From: an uncultured bacterium
GTDB lineage: Bacteria; Hydrogenedentota; Hydrogenedentia; Hydrogenedentales; Hydrogenedentaceae
Reading direction: 5' to 3'
Assembly: GCA_938014335.1 (NCBI GenBank)
Contig: CALLRP010000004.1
Coordinates: 1 to 64,000 of the forward strand
Length of the DNA stretch: 64,000 nt
In this document: positions 29,035 to 37,747 of the stretch, one piece after another
Layout: each line of letters starts with the position of its first letter
Numbering within the stretch: the stretch's first letter is position 1
Position numbers and translations under genes: made by a program
The notes under the pieces: generated by a model
The model's input: only the letters and a program-made list of their open reading frames with translations
Database searches by the model: none
Told to the model about the DNA's origin: nothing

Positions 29035-31035
29035 ATGAATTATTTAAACCCTAAGCAAAATTTCGGTCTGTTTATTTTTATTTTTTCTACTTTGTTTTGT
29101 TGTTCTTTGAACAGTTTTTGTCAGGAGAGAACAGTATATCTGGACGATTTAAACCTAAAAATTGTCAAACAAGGGTGGGGTGATTATCCTAAAAAGAACC
29201 TTTCTTGTGTGGGCAATCCTATTAAACTAAATAAAAAAATCTACAATCGAGGAGTGGGCACACATGCAAACACAGCATTTTACATTCAACTCAGTGGTAA
29301 TGCAATAAAATTTGAAACTACTATCGGAATTGATGATGAAACAGAGGGAAAGGGTTCTGTCATTGCTCGTTTCTACGGAGATAACCGACTTCTATATACA
29401 ACCCAAACCTTAAAAGGGGGAGCCTCCCCAGAAAAAGTAATCATAGACCTGAACGGCATATCCAACTTCATTATCTCCATAAATGACGCCTATGATGACA
29501 CTTCTTATGACCACGTAGATTTAGCCGATGCCATTTTTACAATGAACGACGGTCAACCTGAACTCGTGGCTCGACCGAAGGAGGAACCCTATATTCTTAC
29601 TCCTTCCCCGTCCCTTTCCCCACAAATAAATAGTCCACGGATTACCGCCGTAAGACCGGGCTCACCTTTTATTTTTCGCATCCCCTGCACCGGTGAAAGA
29701 CCCATACAATTCCAATTAGAAGGTTTACCGGAAGGTCTAACTGTTACTTCAGAAGGTATTATCTCAGGAACTATCACAAATCGAGAAATGAGAACCTACA
29801 CTGTCCAAATTACCGCAATCAATAAACATGGCAAGGACCAGAATCATCTTCATATTGTCGTCGGAGAAACATTAGCCCTTACACCACCGATGGGCTGGAA
29901 CCATTGGTATACCCACTATGACCGAATTACATCCGAAATCATAAAACAATCCGCCGATATGATGGTTTCCTCCGGTATGGCAGATGTTGGCTACCAATAT
30001 GTCAGTATCGATGACTGCTGGGCAAATGCAGAAAAACACAAAGACCCTATGCGAGTGGGTCCTGCCCGAGATGAACAAGGAAATATTCTACCTAACAAAT
30101 ATTTTCCAGATATGAAAGATTTGACAGATTACATCCATTCAAAAGGTCTTCGAGCAGGTATTTACACCTCACCCGGACCCCAAACCTGCGCCAATTTTAC
30201 AGGTAGTTATCAACATGAGGAACAAGATGCCCGACAGTTTGCTGAATGGGGATTTGATTTCCTGAAATATGACTGGTGCTCCTATACAAATATCCTACCC
30301 CCCAATAAAATTGAGAACTTAAAAAAACCTTATCAAGAAATGGGAATGATACTCAAAAAATTAGACCGTGATATCGTATTCAACCTGTGTCAATATGGTA
30401 TGGGGCAGGTCTGGAAATGGGGTAAAGAAGTCGGCGGAAATTGTTGGCGAACCGCCGGTGACCTCGGTTTTGAGTTACTCCAGTATCATAACGTTGCAAG
30501 AAGAAACGCAACCTATTGGGAATATGCAGGACCGGGTGCATGGAATGACCCGGATTACCTTCTCCTGGGCTATAGCGGAGATGCCAGCGTCATGGGGGAA
30601 CCCAAGCCTTGCCCACTCACACCCAGCGAACAGTACTCATACATGTCTTTATGGTGTCTTATGGCCTCTCCTCTCTTCTACAGCGGAGATATGGAACGAT
30701 TGGACGATTTTACGAAAAATATTCTTTGCAATCCCGAAGTTATCGAAATCAACCAGGACCCTAAAGGTATTCAAGGGAAACCTATTATTACAAATAAAGA
30801 GAAAAGCTATGAAATATGGTCAAAACCCCTATATGATGGTTCCACTGCTATAGGTATATTTAATTTAGATGAAATCGAGCAGAATATAACCGTCCTATGG
30901 GATGAATTAGGACTCACCGAAACCCAAAAAGTCCATGATCTATGGCGACAACAAGATTTAGGCGTTCATACCAAAAGTTTCTCTACTTCCATTCCTCGCC
31001 ACGGTGTAGCATTACTAAAACTCATATCAGAATAG
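29035..31035 (+). CDS. Secreted GH27 alpha-galactosidase with NPCBM and Ig-like domains
   Basis: A 666-aa exported enzyme with a signal peptide to about residue 29. Residues 32-170 are an NPCBM carbohydrate-binding domain (RGVGTHANT, SYDHVDLADAIF) and about 200-277 a putative Ig-type (He_PIG) domain. The GH27 barrel starts at LTPPMGWNHW. The nucleophile is Asp413 in LKYDWC and the acid/base Asp476 in WRTAGDL. It is followed by the usual C-terminal beta-sandwich. It should release terminal alpha-galactosyl residues from polysaccharides or oligosaccharides. AAGGA lies eight bases before the ATG. Confidence 0.9.
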   Translation: MNYLNPKQNFGLFIFIFSTLFCCSLNSFCQERTVYLDDLNLKIVKQGWGDYPKKNLSCVGNPIKLNKKIYNRGVGTHANTAFYIQLSGNAIKFETTIGIDDETEGKGSVIARFYGDNRLLYTTQTLKGGASPEKVIIDLNGISNFIISINDAYDDTSYDHVDLADAIFTMNDGQPELVARPKEEPYILTPSPSLSPQINSPRITAVRPGSPFIFRIPCTGERPIQFQLEGLPEGLTVTSEGIISGTITNREMRTYTVQITAINKHGKDQNHLHIVVGETLALTPPMGWNHWYTHYDRITSEIIKQSADMMVSSGMADVGYQYVSIDDCWANAEKHKDPMRVGPARDEQGNILPNKYFPDMKDLTDYIHSKGLRAGIYTSPGPQTCANFTGSYQHEEQDARQFAEWGFDFLKYDWCSYTNILPPNKIENLKKPYQEMGMILKKLDRDIVFNLCQYGMGQVWKWGKEVGGNCWRTAGDLGFELLQYHNVARRNATYWEYAGPGAWNDPDYLLLGYSGDASVMGEPKPCPLTPSEQYSYMSLWCLMASPLFYSGDMERLDDFTKNILCNPEVIEINQDPKGIQGKPIITNKEKSYEIWSKPLYDGSTAIGIFNLDEIEQNITVLWDELGLTETQKVHDLWRQQDLGVHTKSFSTSIPRHGVALLKLISE

Positions 31036-31106
31036 TTCTATTTTGTCTGCAACCTCATTTGTTTATCTTTTTTGATTTGTTAGATATCTTATGATAAAAT
31101 AAATCA

Positions 31107-31460
31107 ATGTTTGAGAAAACAGACAAGGTATATACAATTAAAGAAGTATCGGAACTAACTGCGGTTCCGATATATAAAATACGCCAATGGGAAAAGAAAA
31201 TAAAAAAATTAAAGCCGAAAAGGCATCCCAAAACAAACTGGCGATTTTATACAGAAGAAGACATCAAAACCCTGCGCGAAGTAAACTATCTGCTTCGGCA
31301 TAAAAAAATGCGATTGCAGGGAATTGATAACGAGTTGACGAAGATTGAACGATTAGGTGATACTACATTAGACCGTATAGCCATTCAAAATTTACTTCGT
31401 CAAATTCGTTTAGAATTGAATCAAATTCGTTATCTGGTTAAAACCCTATTGAACGAATGA
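31107..31460 (+). CDS. MerR-family transcriptional regulator
   Basis: A 117-aa protein with an N-terminal MerR winged helix: YTIKEVSELTAVPIYKIRQWEKK, then PKRHPKTNWRFYTEEDIKTLREV with the RFY wing signature. A coiled-coil helix of about 45 residues follows (IQNLLRQIRLELNQIRYLV). There is no effector domain and no Cys cluster, so it is not a metal-sensing MerR. It ends 14 bases before the tRNA-Pro gene. The target is unknown. Confidence 0.85.
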   Translation: MFEKTDKVYTIKEVSELTAVPIYKIRQWEKKIKKLKPKRHPKTNWRFYTEEDIKTLREVNYLLRHKKMRLQGIDNELTKIERLGDTTLDRIAIQNLLRQIRLELNQIRYLVKTLLNE

Positions 31461-31474
31461 TACAAGTTTCAGGT

Positions 31475-31553
<79 letters not shown>

Positions 31554-31714
31554 TGAATTTTTAATAACTGAGAGCAGGCGGGGGGAAATATTGAAATTTA
31601 AGATTCATAATCTATTTGTAAAAAAATAAATAATTTATCAAGATTCATCTTATCAAAAAACGGAATTAGAACGAGTAAAAAAGAGAAATCTTTTCCTCTA
31701 TCAAACTTTTTCAA

Positions 31715-33808
31715 TTATGAATTTGTATCTTCCTTTGAAGCGATACTCTGCCACAACTCCCTGTGGTATAGGAATGGAATATATACCCCCCCAATCACAG
31801 GTCTTGCACGAAAGCCAACACACTTTCCTGTTTTTGTATCATACCAATCCGTAAGCGGTATGCGGTCAGGTGTCTCATTCATAAACGAATAAAAAGGCTG
31901 AAACAGAGCATGGAAATCATCTACATTATTCGTCAATGTAGCACACCAGACCAACCAATCTGTTTTGGTGTAGTCCTTTCGAATATCCAGCGGTAATCCA
32001 TATTTATTCTGTCGAGTTTTATAATATTCCACTTCCATTTTTGCTACTTCTGGTGGGAATAAATTTAAACCTAAAATCTTATCCCACACAAGATTATATT
32101 TCATACTCCATGTGTCCGGTTTATCAAAAGTAAGTCGAAAATGGTTCCCATCTTTGGCTCGTTCAATCCAATCCTTCGCCATATTCTTCGCCAGGCTCTC
32201 CCATTCACCCGCATTTGTAAGATGACGCTGTTTGCACATCTTTGCAAAAGCACCCAAAGCCACGATGGCTTTTAACGATAAATTCGTATTATGTGCTAAG
32301 TGCCCTGCAAAATCATCTGTGCATAATTGATGTTCAGGGTCTATCCCATGCTTTTTTAAATAATTTGCCCACTGCTCAATTAATTCCCAGTGTTCACGGG
32401 CATAGTCTATCTTCCCTACGATTTCCGAATATAACGCCGTTACTATAATCATATTTCCACACTCTTCCACAGGCATTTGACTTTCCAATTTAAAACCATT
32501 TTTATCTCTACCATAAACCTGACCATTGGCTTTCGGATATGTCCCAACATCATGCGGAGCGAACTCAAAAATCCATTCCGGCATCTTTGCATATAGGTAC
32601 ACCGGCTCTAACATACCCCTTAATAAAGATGGTGTAAACAATGCAAAAAATGGTGAAGCAGGGTAAGTTACATCGACTGTCCCGATACAGCCATTCGAGA
32701 AGCATTCTTTATGGAAGAACCAGGGTGTATTATCTTTCCCTACCACAATTTTTCCACTCCCAAACACATGGCGGTAAGTCAAACCTACTAATGCAGAATA
32801 TTCAGCCCCAAATTTTTGACTTGTTTCTTTTAATAAAAAGGTATCCCACTCTTCACATTTTTGTCTAACAGAAGGATACTCCTTATAAACAGTATCCAGA
32901 AGAGATGCGAAATTCTCCCCATATTCTTTCCAGTACCATGGTTTCAATTTTTCATGCATAAACTCGATAGAATATATATCATCATAAGCAATTACAATAT
33001 AACTACTTTCTTTACCCTGAGCAGGAACAATAATCGGAATGGATACAGCAAGAGCGATAGGTCTATCCTCTACCGCCCTTGGGAACCCCACATCATCTCT
33101 ATCGGGAAGAGTACCTGTCTGAGTAAAGGAATCGATAGCAGCTCTCCTCTCAGTAATAACAGCCTGATTCGTCCGATCTGTCCGACATACCAAATACACA
33201 TATCCCCAGTCGATACGGATGTTGTCCCCTGCTTTCTCCAGAATAGGTTGCTCCACCGTTCCTGCCTTTAATAAAGTCAGTCCTTCAGAACTCTTTAACT
33301 TCTCCCATTGAACGACTTGTTTTTCCACATTAACACACCAATCCGTGCCTATATCAAAATAAACTGTGGCATTATGCTCTTTGCCATCTACAGATGCCAG
33401 TTCAAACTCTACAAAGGTACATGGAGTACTCAACCAGCGAAAATCATCTGTTACCATAGGGGTTGTAAATTTTAAAGAAAGTTTTACTCCTCCCTCTTCA
33501 TATTCATAAATCGTTCGGGTAGGATAGACATTACATGCTACCTGCTTCATAGATTTTACACCCAACTCCGCAGGTCCTATGAAGCGGAAAAACTTCCCAT
33601 CCAGAATTAATAGCCCTGACATCGTTCTCTGTTTTCCTGTCCAATGACAACACCATTGCTCCGTTAAAGTATCTGAAAAAGACCACACACTTGTATAAGG
33701 ATCATGTACTACCAGAGGAACCGCTGGCGGACGAAACCCGTGTGGTAATTCTATGCCTTGTAAAAGGATTAAACCTGCCAGTTGTGTTAGAAAAATACTT
33801 GTAAGCAT
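31715..33808 (-). CDS. Secreted glutaminase-A-like protein (DUF4964/DUF5127/DUF4965/DUF1793)
   Basis: A 697-aa exported protein with a short signal peptide (residues 1 to about 18). Next come the short DUF4964-like stretch RPPAVPLVVHDPYTSVWS, a beta-rich DUF5127-like region (about 80-300), and an (alpha/alpha) toroid of the DUF4965/DUF1793 type (HKECFSNGCIGTVDVTYPAS and APHDVGTYPKANG are typical). Fungal members act as glutaminase A; bacterial relatives occur in glycan-degradation loci and the real activity is unproven. AAGGAG is eight bases before the ATG. Confidence 0.8.
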   Translation of the reverse strand: MLTSIFLTQLAGLILLQGIELPHGFRPPAVPLVVHDPYTSVWSFSDTLTEQWCCHWTGKQRTMSGLLILDGKFFRFIGPAELGVKSMKQVACNVYPTRTIYEYEEGGVKLSLKFTTPMVTDDFRWLSTPCTFVEFELASVDGKEHNATVYFDIGTDWCVNVEKQVVQWEKLKSSEGLTLLKAGTVEQPILEKAGDNIRIDWGYVYLVCRTDRTNQAVITERRAAIDSFTQTGTLPDRDDVGFPRAVEDRPIALAVSIPIIVPAQGKESSYIVIAYDDIYSIEFMHEKLKPWYWKEYGENFASLLDTVYKEYPSVRQKCEEWDTFLLKETSQKFGAEYSALVGLTYRHVFGSGKIVVGKDNTPWFFHKECFSNGCIGTVDVTYPASPFFALFTPSLLRGMLEPVYLYAKMPEWIFEFAPHDVGTYPKANGQVYGRDKNGFKLESQMPVEECGNMIIVTALYSEIVGKIDYAREHWELIEQWANYLKKHGIDPEHQLCTDDFAGHLAHNTNLSLKAIVALGAFAKMCKQRHLTNAGEWESLAKNMAKDWIERAKDGNHFRLTFDKPDTWSMKYNLVWDKILGLNLFPPEVAKMEVEYYKTRQNKYGLPLDIRKDYTKTDWLVWCATLTNNVDDFHALFQPFYSFMNETPDRIPLTDWYDTKTGKCVGFRARPVIGGVYIPFLYHRELWQSIASKEDTNS

Positions 33809-33909
33809 AGATTAACTCCTTTCCACAGATTATTAATATTAAGACAATTTTCCTCTTTCTCTTAATACACCACCATTAAGAGCATTGTTAGAAATAACTA
33901 CTCCACTTT

Positions 33910-36198
33910 CTACCTTTTTTTGAGATACATCCCACTCATAAGTGATAACAGTAGTCCAACCGTAATAAAATCTAAAATTCGTCGCCACAAATCTTCAAAG
34001 AAGTTCCCACTCTCTCCACAACATCCGCATTTATCACAAGGACCCGGCGAACCTTCTCCTTCTCCTTCCACAACCCCCTCCTGAATTCCTTCCGTAGTCC
34101 CTTCATTTGTCCCTTCTATAGTTCCTTCTCCTTCTGCTACTCCTTCGTGTGTCCCTTCTACAGTTCCTTCTTGTATCCCTTCTTCACCCTCTTCACCTTC
34201 CAGGACACCTTCACCTTCACAATTATCCTCTCCTTCTAATTCCCCTTCATAATCCCCCTGCCATCTTAATACTGGATATTCCAGCCCCCGACGCATAAAC
34301 CATACTCCCACAAAATCCCAACTCATATAGGAAGTGCTACATTTCATCTCTTTAGTTGTCAAACCATATCCGCCATCTGAATTCTTCTGAGTAGAAACAT
34401 TTATATCCCAATAGGAATAATTATATACGCCTTTCATATTATACCCATTAAATCCTCCTATAGTTTGCAACTCTGTACCCGTAGATGTTGCCGTAACAAC
34501 CCCCGCCGAATAACATTTTAAAATTGACCCCGAATTGGTACCAGAAAACCCACCCACATGGGAATATCCAGTCAGATTTACAACTGAATAGCAATTCGTT
34601 ATAGTCCCCGCATTATCTCCTACAAATCCACCCATGTTCTGGGAACTACCCGCATTTATTGTCCCTGTCGAATAAGACTCTGAAATAGAACCTTTACTCT
34701 GTTTTCCAACAAATCCCCCGATAGTAAAATCACCTACAATTTGTGCTGAAGAACTGCACGCAACCATTACTCCCCCCGCATTGTGTCCAAGTAATCCACC
34801 TACCGTATTATAACCTTCAACTGTCCCTTCATAACTACATAGTGTTATTGCACCATTATCACTTCTTCCAATCACCCCCCCCACATATGTACTTCCCTGA
34901 ACTTTCCCATTTACTACTTTACAATTTTCAAGTGTGCCTCCTTCATTTCGTCCAACTATACTACCTACTTTCCAATCACCTGATATTTCTGGATTCTCCA
35001 ACTGAAGTAGAGTAATTTGCCCTCCTGACACCAGCCGTCCTATAAGTCCTACATTATCCATATTCAAACGGTTAATATACAGTCCTGTAATCTTACATCC
35101 ATTGCCATTTAATTTGCCACAAAATTCAGAAATAGGTTCAAACCCTCTCCCCGAATGCCATAATTTTGTAGAAGTCGCATCAATATCCGCTGTGATTGTG
35201 TAATTTCCAAACCACGGATAATTCAGACTTTTACCAATCTGCTGTAACTCTTCTATTGTAGATATAGATATATTTGGAGGTTCAGGAAACGCAACCGCCC
35301 CTAATATTTTCAAATACGGATAATTCCCCGCCTTCGCTAATTCCCAAATATTTACAAAATCCCAATTTGTGTAGGTGTTCGTATTTCCCATCTGTGTTGT
35401 TGTTTTTCCACTACCTCCAGAGGATGTACTCAATCCCGACACATCCTTATCCCAATAACTGGACACAACTGTTCCGCTATTATTGGAACCAATTAGCCCT
35501 CCATAGCGAATAACACCCACCACTTTTCCCACCGAATACGTATTTTCAACTTTTCCCCCTTCATTTCGTCCTATCAACCCTCCAATCCATGTATTCCCTT
35601 TTACATAACCCATTGAAAAACTATTCTTAATAGTTCCCATATTCAATCCAACAATTCCTCCCACACTGTTGATTGCCTCAATGATTCCGCGCGAATAACA
35701 CTTCTCTACCTTGCCCAAGTTTTCACCAACAATTCCTCCCACCTGCTCATTTCCAACTATCACACAATCTTCAACACCTAAATTTTCAACAACACCTGAT
35801 ATCCCAACCACTCCAAAAACACCTATATTATTTAAATTTGGACGATTAATATATATCCCCGTTATTTTGTGTCCATTTCCATTGAATTTTCCTGTAAAAG
35901 GAACGATATTATTTCCGATAGGTTCATAACCTTTCCCATCATTCCATGTTTCACTATCACTTAAATCCAAATCCGTTGTAAGTATATAATCACCGTTCAA
36001 TGGGAAATACACTTCTTTCCCAATCATTTTAAACTTCTCAACTGTATCTATCACAATGGGCTCATACAGTGTTTGTGCCTTCAAAAAATTTCCTATTGCA
36101 CTTATAACTATCCCATCTGCAAATGAATAAGACATCATCATTACAATAACCAGAAGAAAAAATAAAACAACATTTTGGATTGAAACAGACTTGTTCAT
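33910..36198 (-). CDS. GLUG-motif surface protein with Glu-Gly tracts and C-terminal anchor
   Basis: A 762-aa exported protein: signal peptide to about residue 27, then two large blocks of GLUG repeats (GGIVGENLGKVEKCYSRG and many variants), which form beta-solenoids. Each block starts with an ADLDL/ADIDATSTKLW lead-in and ends with SYWDxDVSTxxSxGGxGxTTxEM. A tract of about 85 residues rich in Glu-Gly-X (EGEGTIEGTNEG and similar) follows. The end is CDKCGCCG, a short spacer, a transmembrane helix and LKKR. The order low-complexity linker, Cys motif, helix, basic tail looks like a sorting/anchoring signal. Adhesion or surface-layer role is inference. Confidence 0.8.
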   Translation of the reverse strand: MNKSVSIQNVVLFFLLVIVMMMSYSFADGIVISAIGNFLKAQTLYEPIVIDTVEKFKMIGKEVYFPLNGDYILTTDLDLSDSETWNDGKGYEPIGNNIVPFTGKFNGNGHKITGIYINRPNLNNIGVFGVVGISGVVENLGVEDCVIVGNEQVGGIVGENLGKVEKCYSRGIIEAINSVGGIVGLNMGTIKNSFSMGYVKGNTWIGGLIGRNEGGKVENTYSVGKVVGVIRYGGLIGSNNSGTVVSSYWDKDVSGLSTSSGGSGKTTTQMGNTNTYTNWDFVNIWELAKAGNYPYLKILGAVAFPEPPNISISTIEELQQIGKSLNYPWFGNYTITADIDATSTKLWHSGRGFEPISEFCGKLNGNGCKITGLYINRLNMDNVGLIGRLVSGGQITLLQLENPEISGDWKVGSIVGRNEGGTLENCKVVNGKVQGSTYVGGVIGRSDNGAITLCSYEGTVEGYNTVGGLLGHNAGGVMVACSSSAQIVGDFTIGGFVGKQSKGSISESYSTGTINAGSSQNMGGFVGDNAGTITNCYSVVNLTGYSHVGGFSGTNSGSILKCYSAGVVTATSTGTELQTIGGFNGYNMKGVYNYSYWDINVSTQKNSDGGYGLTTKEMKCSTSYMSWDFVGVWFMRRGLEYPVLRWQGDYEGELEGEDNCEGEGVLEGEEGEEGIQEGTVEGTHEGVAEGEGTIEGTNEGTTEGIQEGVVEGEGEGSPGPCDKCGCCGESGNFFEDLWRRILDFITVGLLLSLMSGMYLKKR

Positions 36199-36436
36199 AC
36201 ATCAAACCCTTTTTATAATTAGCACATGATTACTTTATCTTCTACATATACTACATATATTATTTTATACTTATTATCTATTTTATATAAAAGAAATTTC
36301 AAAAAAATTTTTGACAAAATAAAAAAGATGCTCCACATTGCAATGCTAAATTTAGAGATTTTATAAAATGATTGTATAATACAGTACGAACAAATATATA
36401 AAATCTCTGAATAAACATTCTTTTGATATTTTTTTA

Positions 36437-36553
36437 TTGGTTAAACCAATTATAAATTAGAAAGAAGACCCCAAGGGGTCTAATTTCATAGCCCCAGTGG
36501 GAACTGGAGGTAATGATTGAAAAAAAAAGAAAGACCAACTACGAAGTAGTTGA
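36437..36553. repeat. Cluster of four short hairpins in the gap before the OppD-type gene
   Basis: Between 36437 and 36553 there are four small inverted repeats in a row: ATTGG/CCAAT, AGACCCC/GGGGTCT (36466-36481), CCAGT/ACTGG and AACTAC/GTAGTT. The 36199-36620 gap otherwise holds only AT-rich sequence. The second hairpin is followed by TAATTT and might end transcription. The string as a whole resembles dispersed intergenic palindrome elements of other bacteria. Confidence 0.55.
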
Positions 36554-36620
36554 ATAGTTTTATACAACATTGAAATATTAAATAAAAGGATTTATTCCGA
36601 GGTCTCAAATAGAAAACAAT

Positions 36621-37628
36621 ATGAGCACAATAATTCAAAAACAAAACCGATTGTTATCCGTACAAAACCTAACCGTCCGTCTTCAAACACGACACGGTAA
36701 TATTTTTCCCGTTCAAAATATCTCCTGTTATATTAACGAACATGAAATTATAGGAATCGTGGGCGAATCCGGTTCGGGTAAGAGTGTTTTGGCACTATCA
36801 TTAGCCCGACTTTTACCTGAAGAAATGGCTCATATTGATGCAGATAAAATACACCTTTCAAATTATGATTTATTAAACTTATCCCGAAAAGATTGGCAAA
36901 AAATTCGCGGAGCGATAATAAGTTATGTGTTTCAGGACTCACTGGTAGCACTCAATCCCCACCTCACCGTTGGCTATCAACTTATAGAACCATTGCGAAT
37001 TCACTATAAATACACCTCTGAAAAAGCAAAACAAACTGCCATTGAATACTTAAAAGCAGTTCAAATTCCCGACCCCGAATTACAAATGAAACGCTATCCC
37101 CATCATCTTTCCGGTGGAATGCGTCAGCGGGTCGCTATTGCTATGGCTCTCATATCTAAACCTAAACTTTTGATTGCAGATGAACCCACCACTGCACTCG
37201 ATGCCACTTTGCAAGCACAGATATTAAATCTATTCAAAAAATTACATAATGAAAAACCCTTTACAATGATAATCATTACCCATGATTTGAGTCTTATCTC
37301 AGGGCTTTGTCATCGTGTCTGGATAATGTATGCGGGGAAAATTTTAGAATCCGCATCTGTTACTCAACTATTTCAAAATCCACTCCATCCCTACACCTAT
37401 GCGCTTCTTTGCTTGAAACACAATATAGGCACTCGCCGAAAACTACAAAGTCTACACGGAAATCCCCCTGATTTGAAAGCTTTTCTGGAACGCTGTCCAT
37501 TCGCAGAGAGGTGCCCTTATGTTGTAAAAAAATGTTATGAGGAACCCCTCACTCATGAGGAAATAGAACCTCTCCACTTTACAACCTGTAGACGAGTCAT
37601 AAATCGTGAAATCGAATTGAGAGTATAG
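36621..37628 (+). CDS. Oligopeptide/dipeptide ABC transporter ATP-binding protein (OppD/DppD type)
   Basis: A 335-aa ATPase: Walker A GESGSGKS (residues 48-55), Q loop VFQDSLVALNP, signature LSGGMRQR, Walker B LLIADEPTTALD and switch THD. The C-terminal oligopeptide domain has the cysteines CPFAERCP...KKC...TTCRR that can hold an iron-sulfur cluster in relatives. No permease, binding-protein or second ATPase gene is adjacent, so it is an orphan that must work with subunits encoded elsewhere. Confidence 0.85.
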   Translation: MSTIIQKQNRLLSVQNLTVRLQTRHGNIFPVQNISCYINEHEIIGIVGESGSGKSVLALSLARLLPEEMAHIDADKIHLSNYDLLNLSRKDWQKIRGAIISYVFQDSLVALNPHLTVGYQLIEPLRIHYKYTSEKAKQTAIEYLKAVQIPDPELQMKRYPHHLSGGMRQRVAIAMALISKPKLLIADEPTTALDATLQAQILNLFKKLHNEKPFTMIIITHDLSLISGLCHRVWIMYAGKILESASVTQLFQNPLHPYTYALLCLKHNIGTRRKLQSLHGNPPDLKAFLERCPFAERCPYVVKKCYEEPLTHEEIEPLHFTTCRRVINREIELRV

Positions 37629-37680
37629 TTTTTCCCTACAATAATAGAACTATTCCAATTATAAGGTTATTCAAAAAAAT

Positions 37681-37725
37681 AGCACAGACTTCTAAAGAAA
37701 ATTTTGAAGCCTGTGCTAATTTTTG
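37681..37725. terminator. Bidirectional terminator between the OppD-type and DUF4340 genes
   Basis: Stem AGCACAG (37681-37687) plus CTTC with GAAG plus CTGTGCT (37711-37717), one mismatch inside. TAATTTTTG follows on the plus strand and TATTTTTTT on the minus strand. It separates two converging genes. Confidence 0.85.
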
Positions 37726-37747
37726 TAGAAACCACTTAAAACTTTAA

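Noticed and set aside
31554-31714. Integrated element at the tRNA-Pro gene
   Set aside because: No integrase gene and no direct repeat of the tRNA 3' end is seen downstream within the window.
33910-36198. Autotransporter or LPXTG-anchored protein
   Set aside because: No beta-barrel domain and no LPXTG motif are visible; the end is a single helix with a basic tail.
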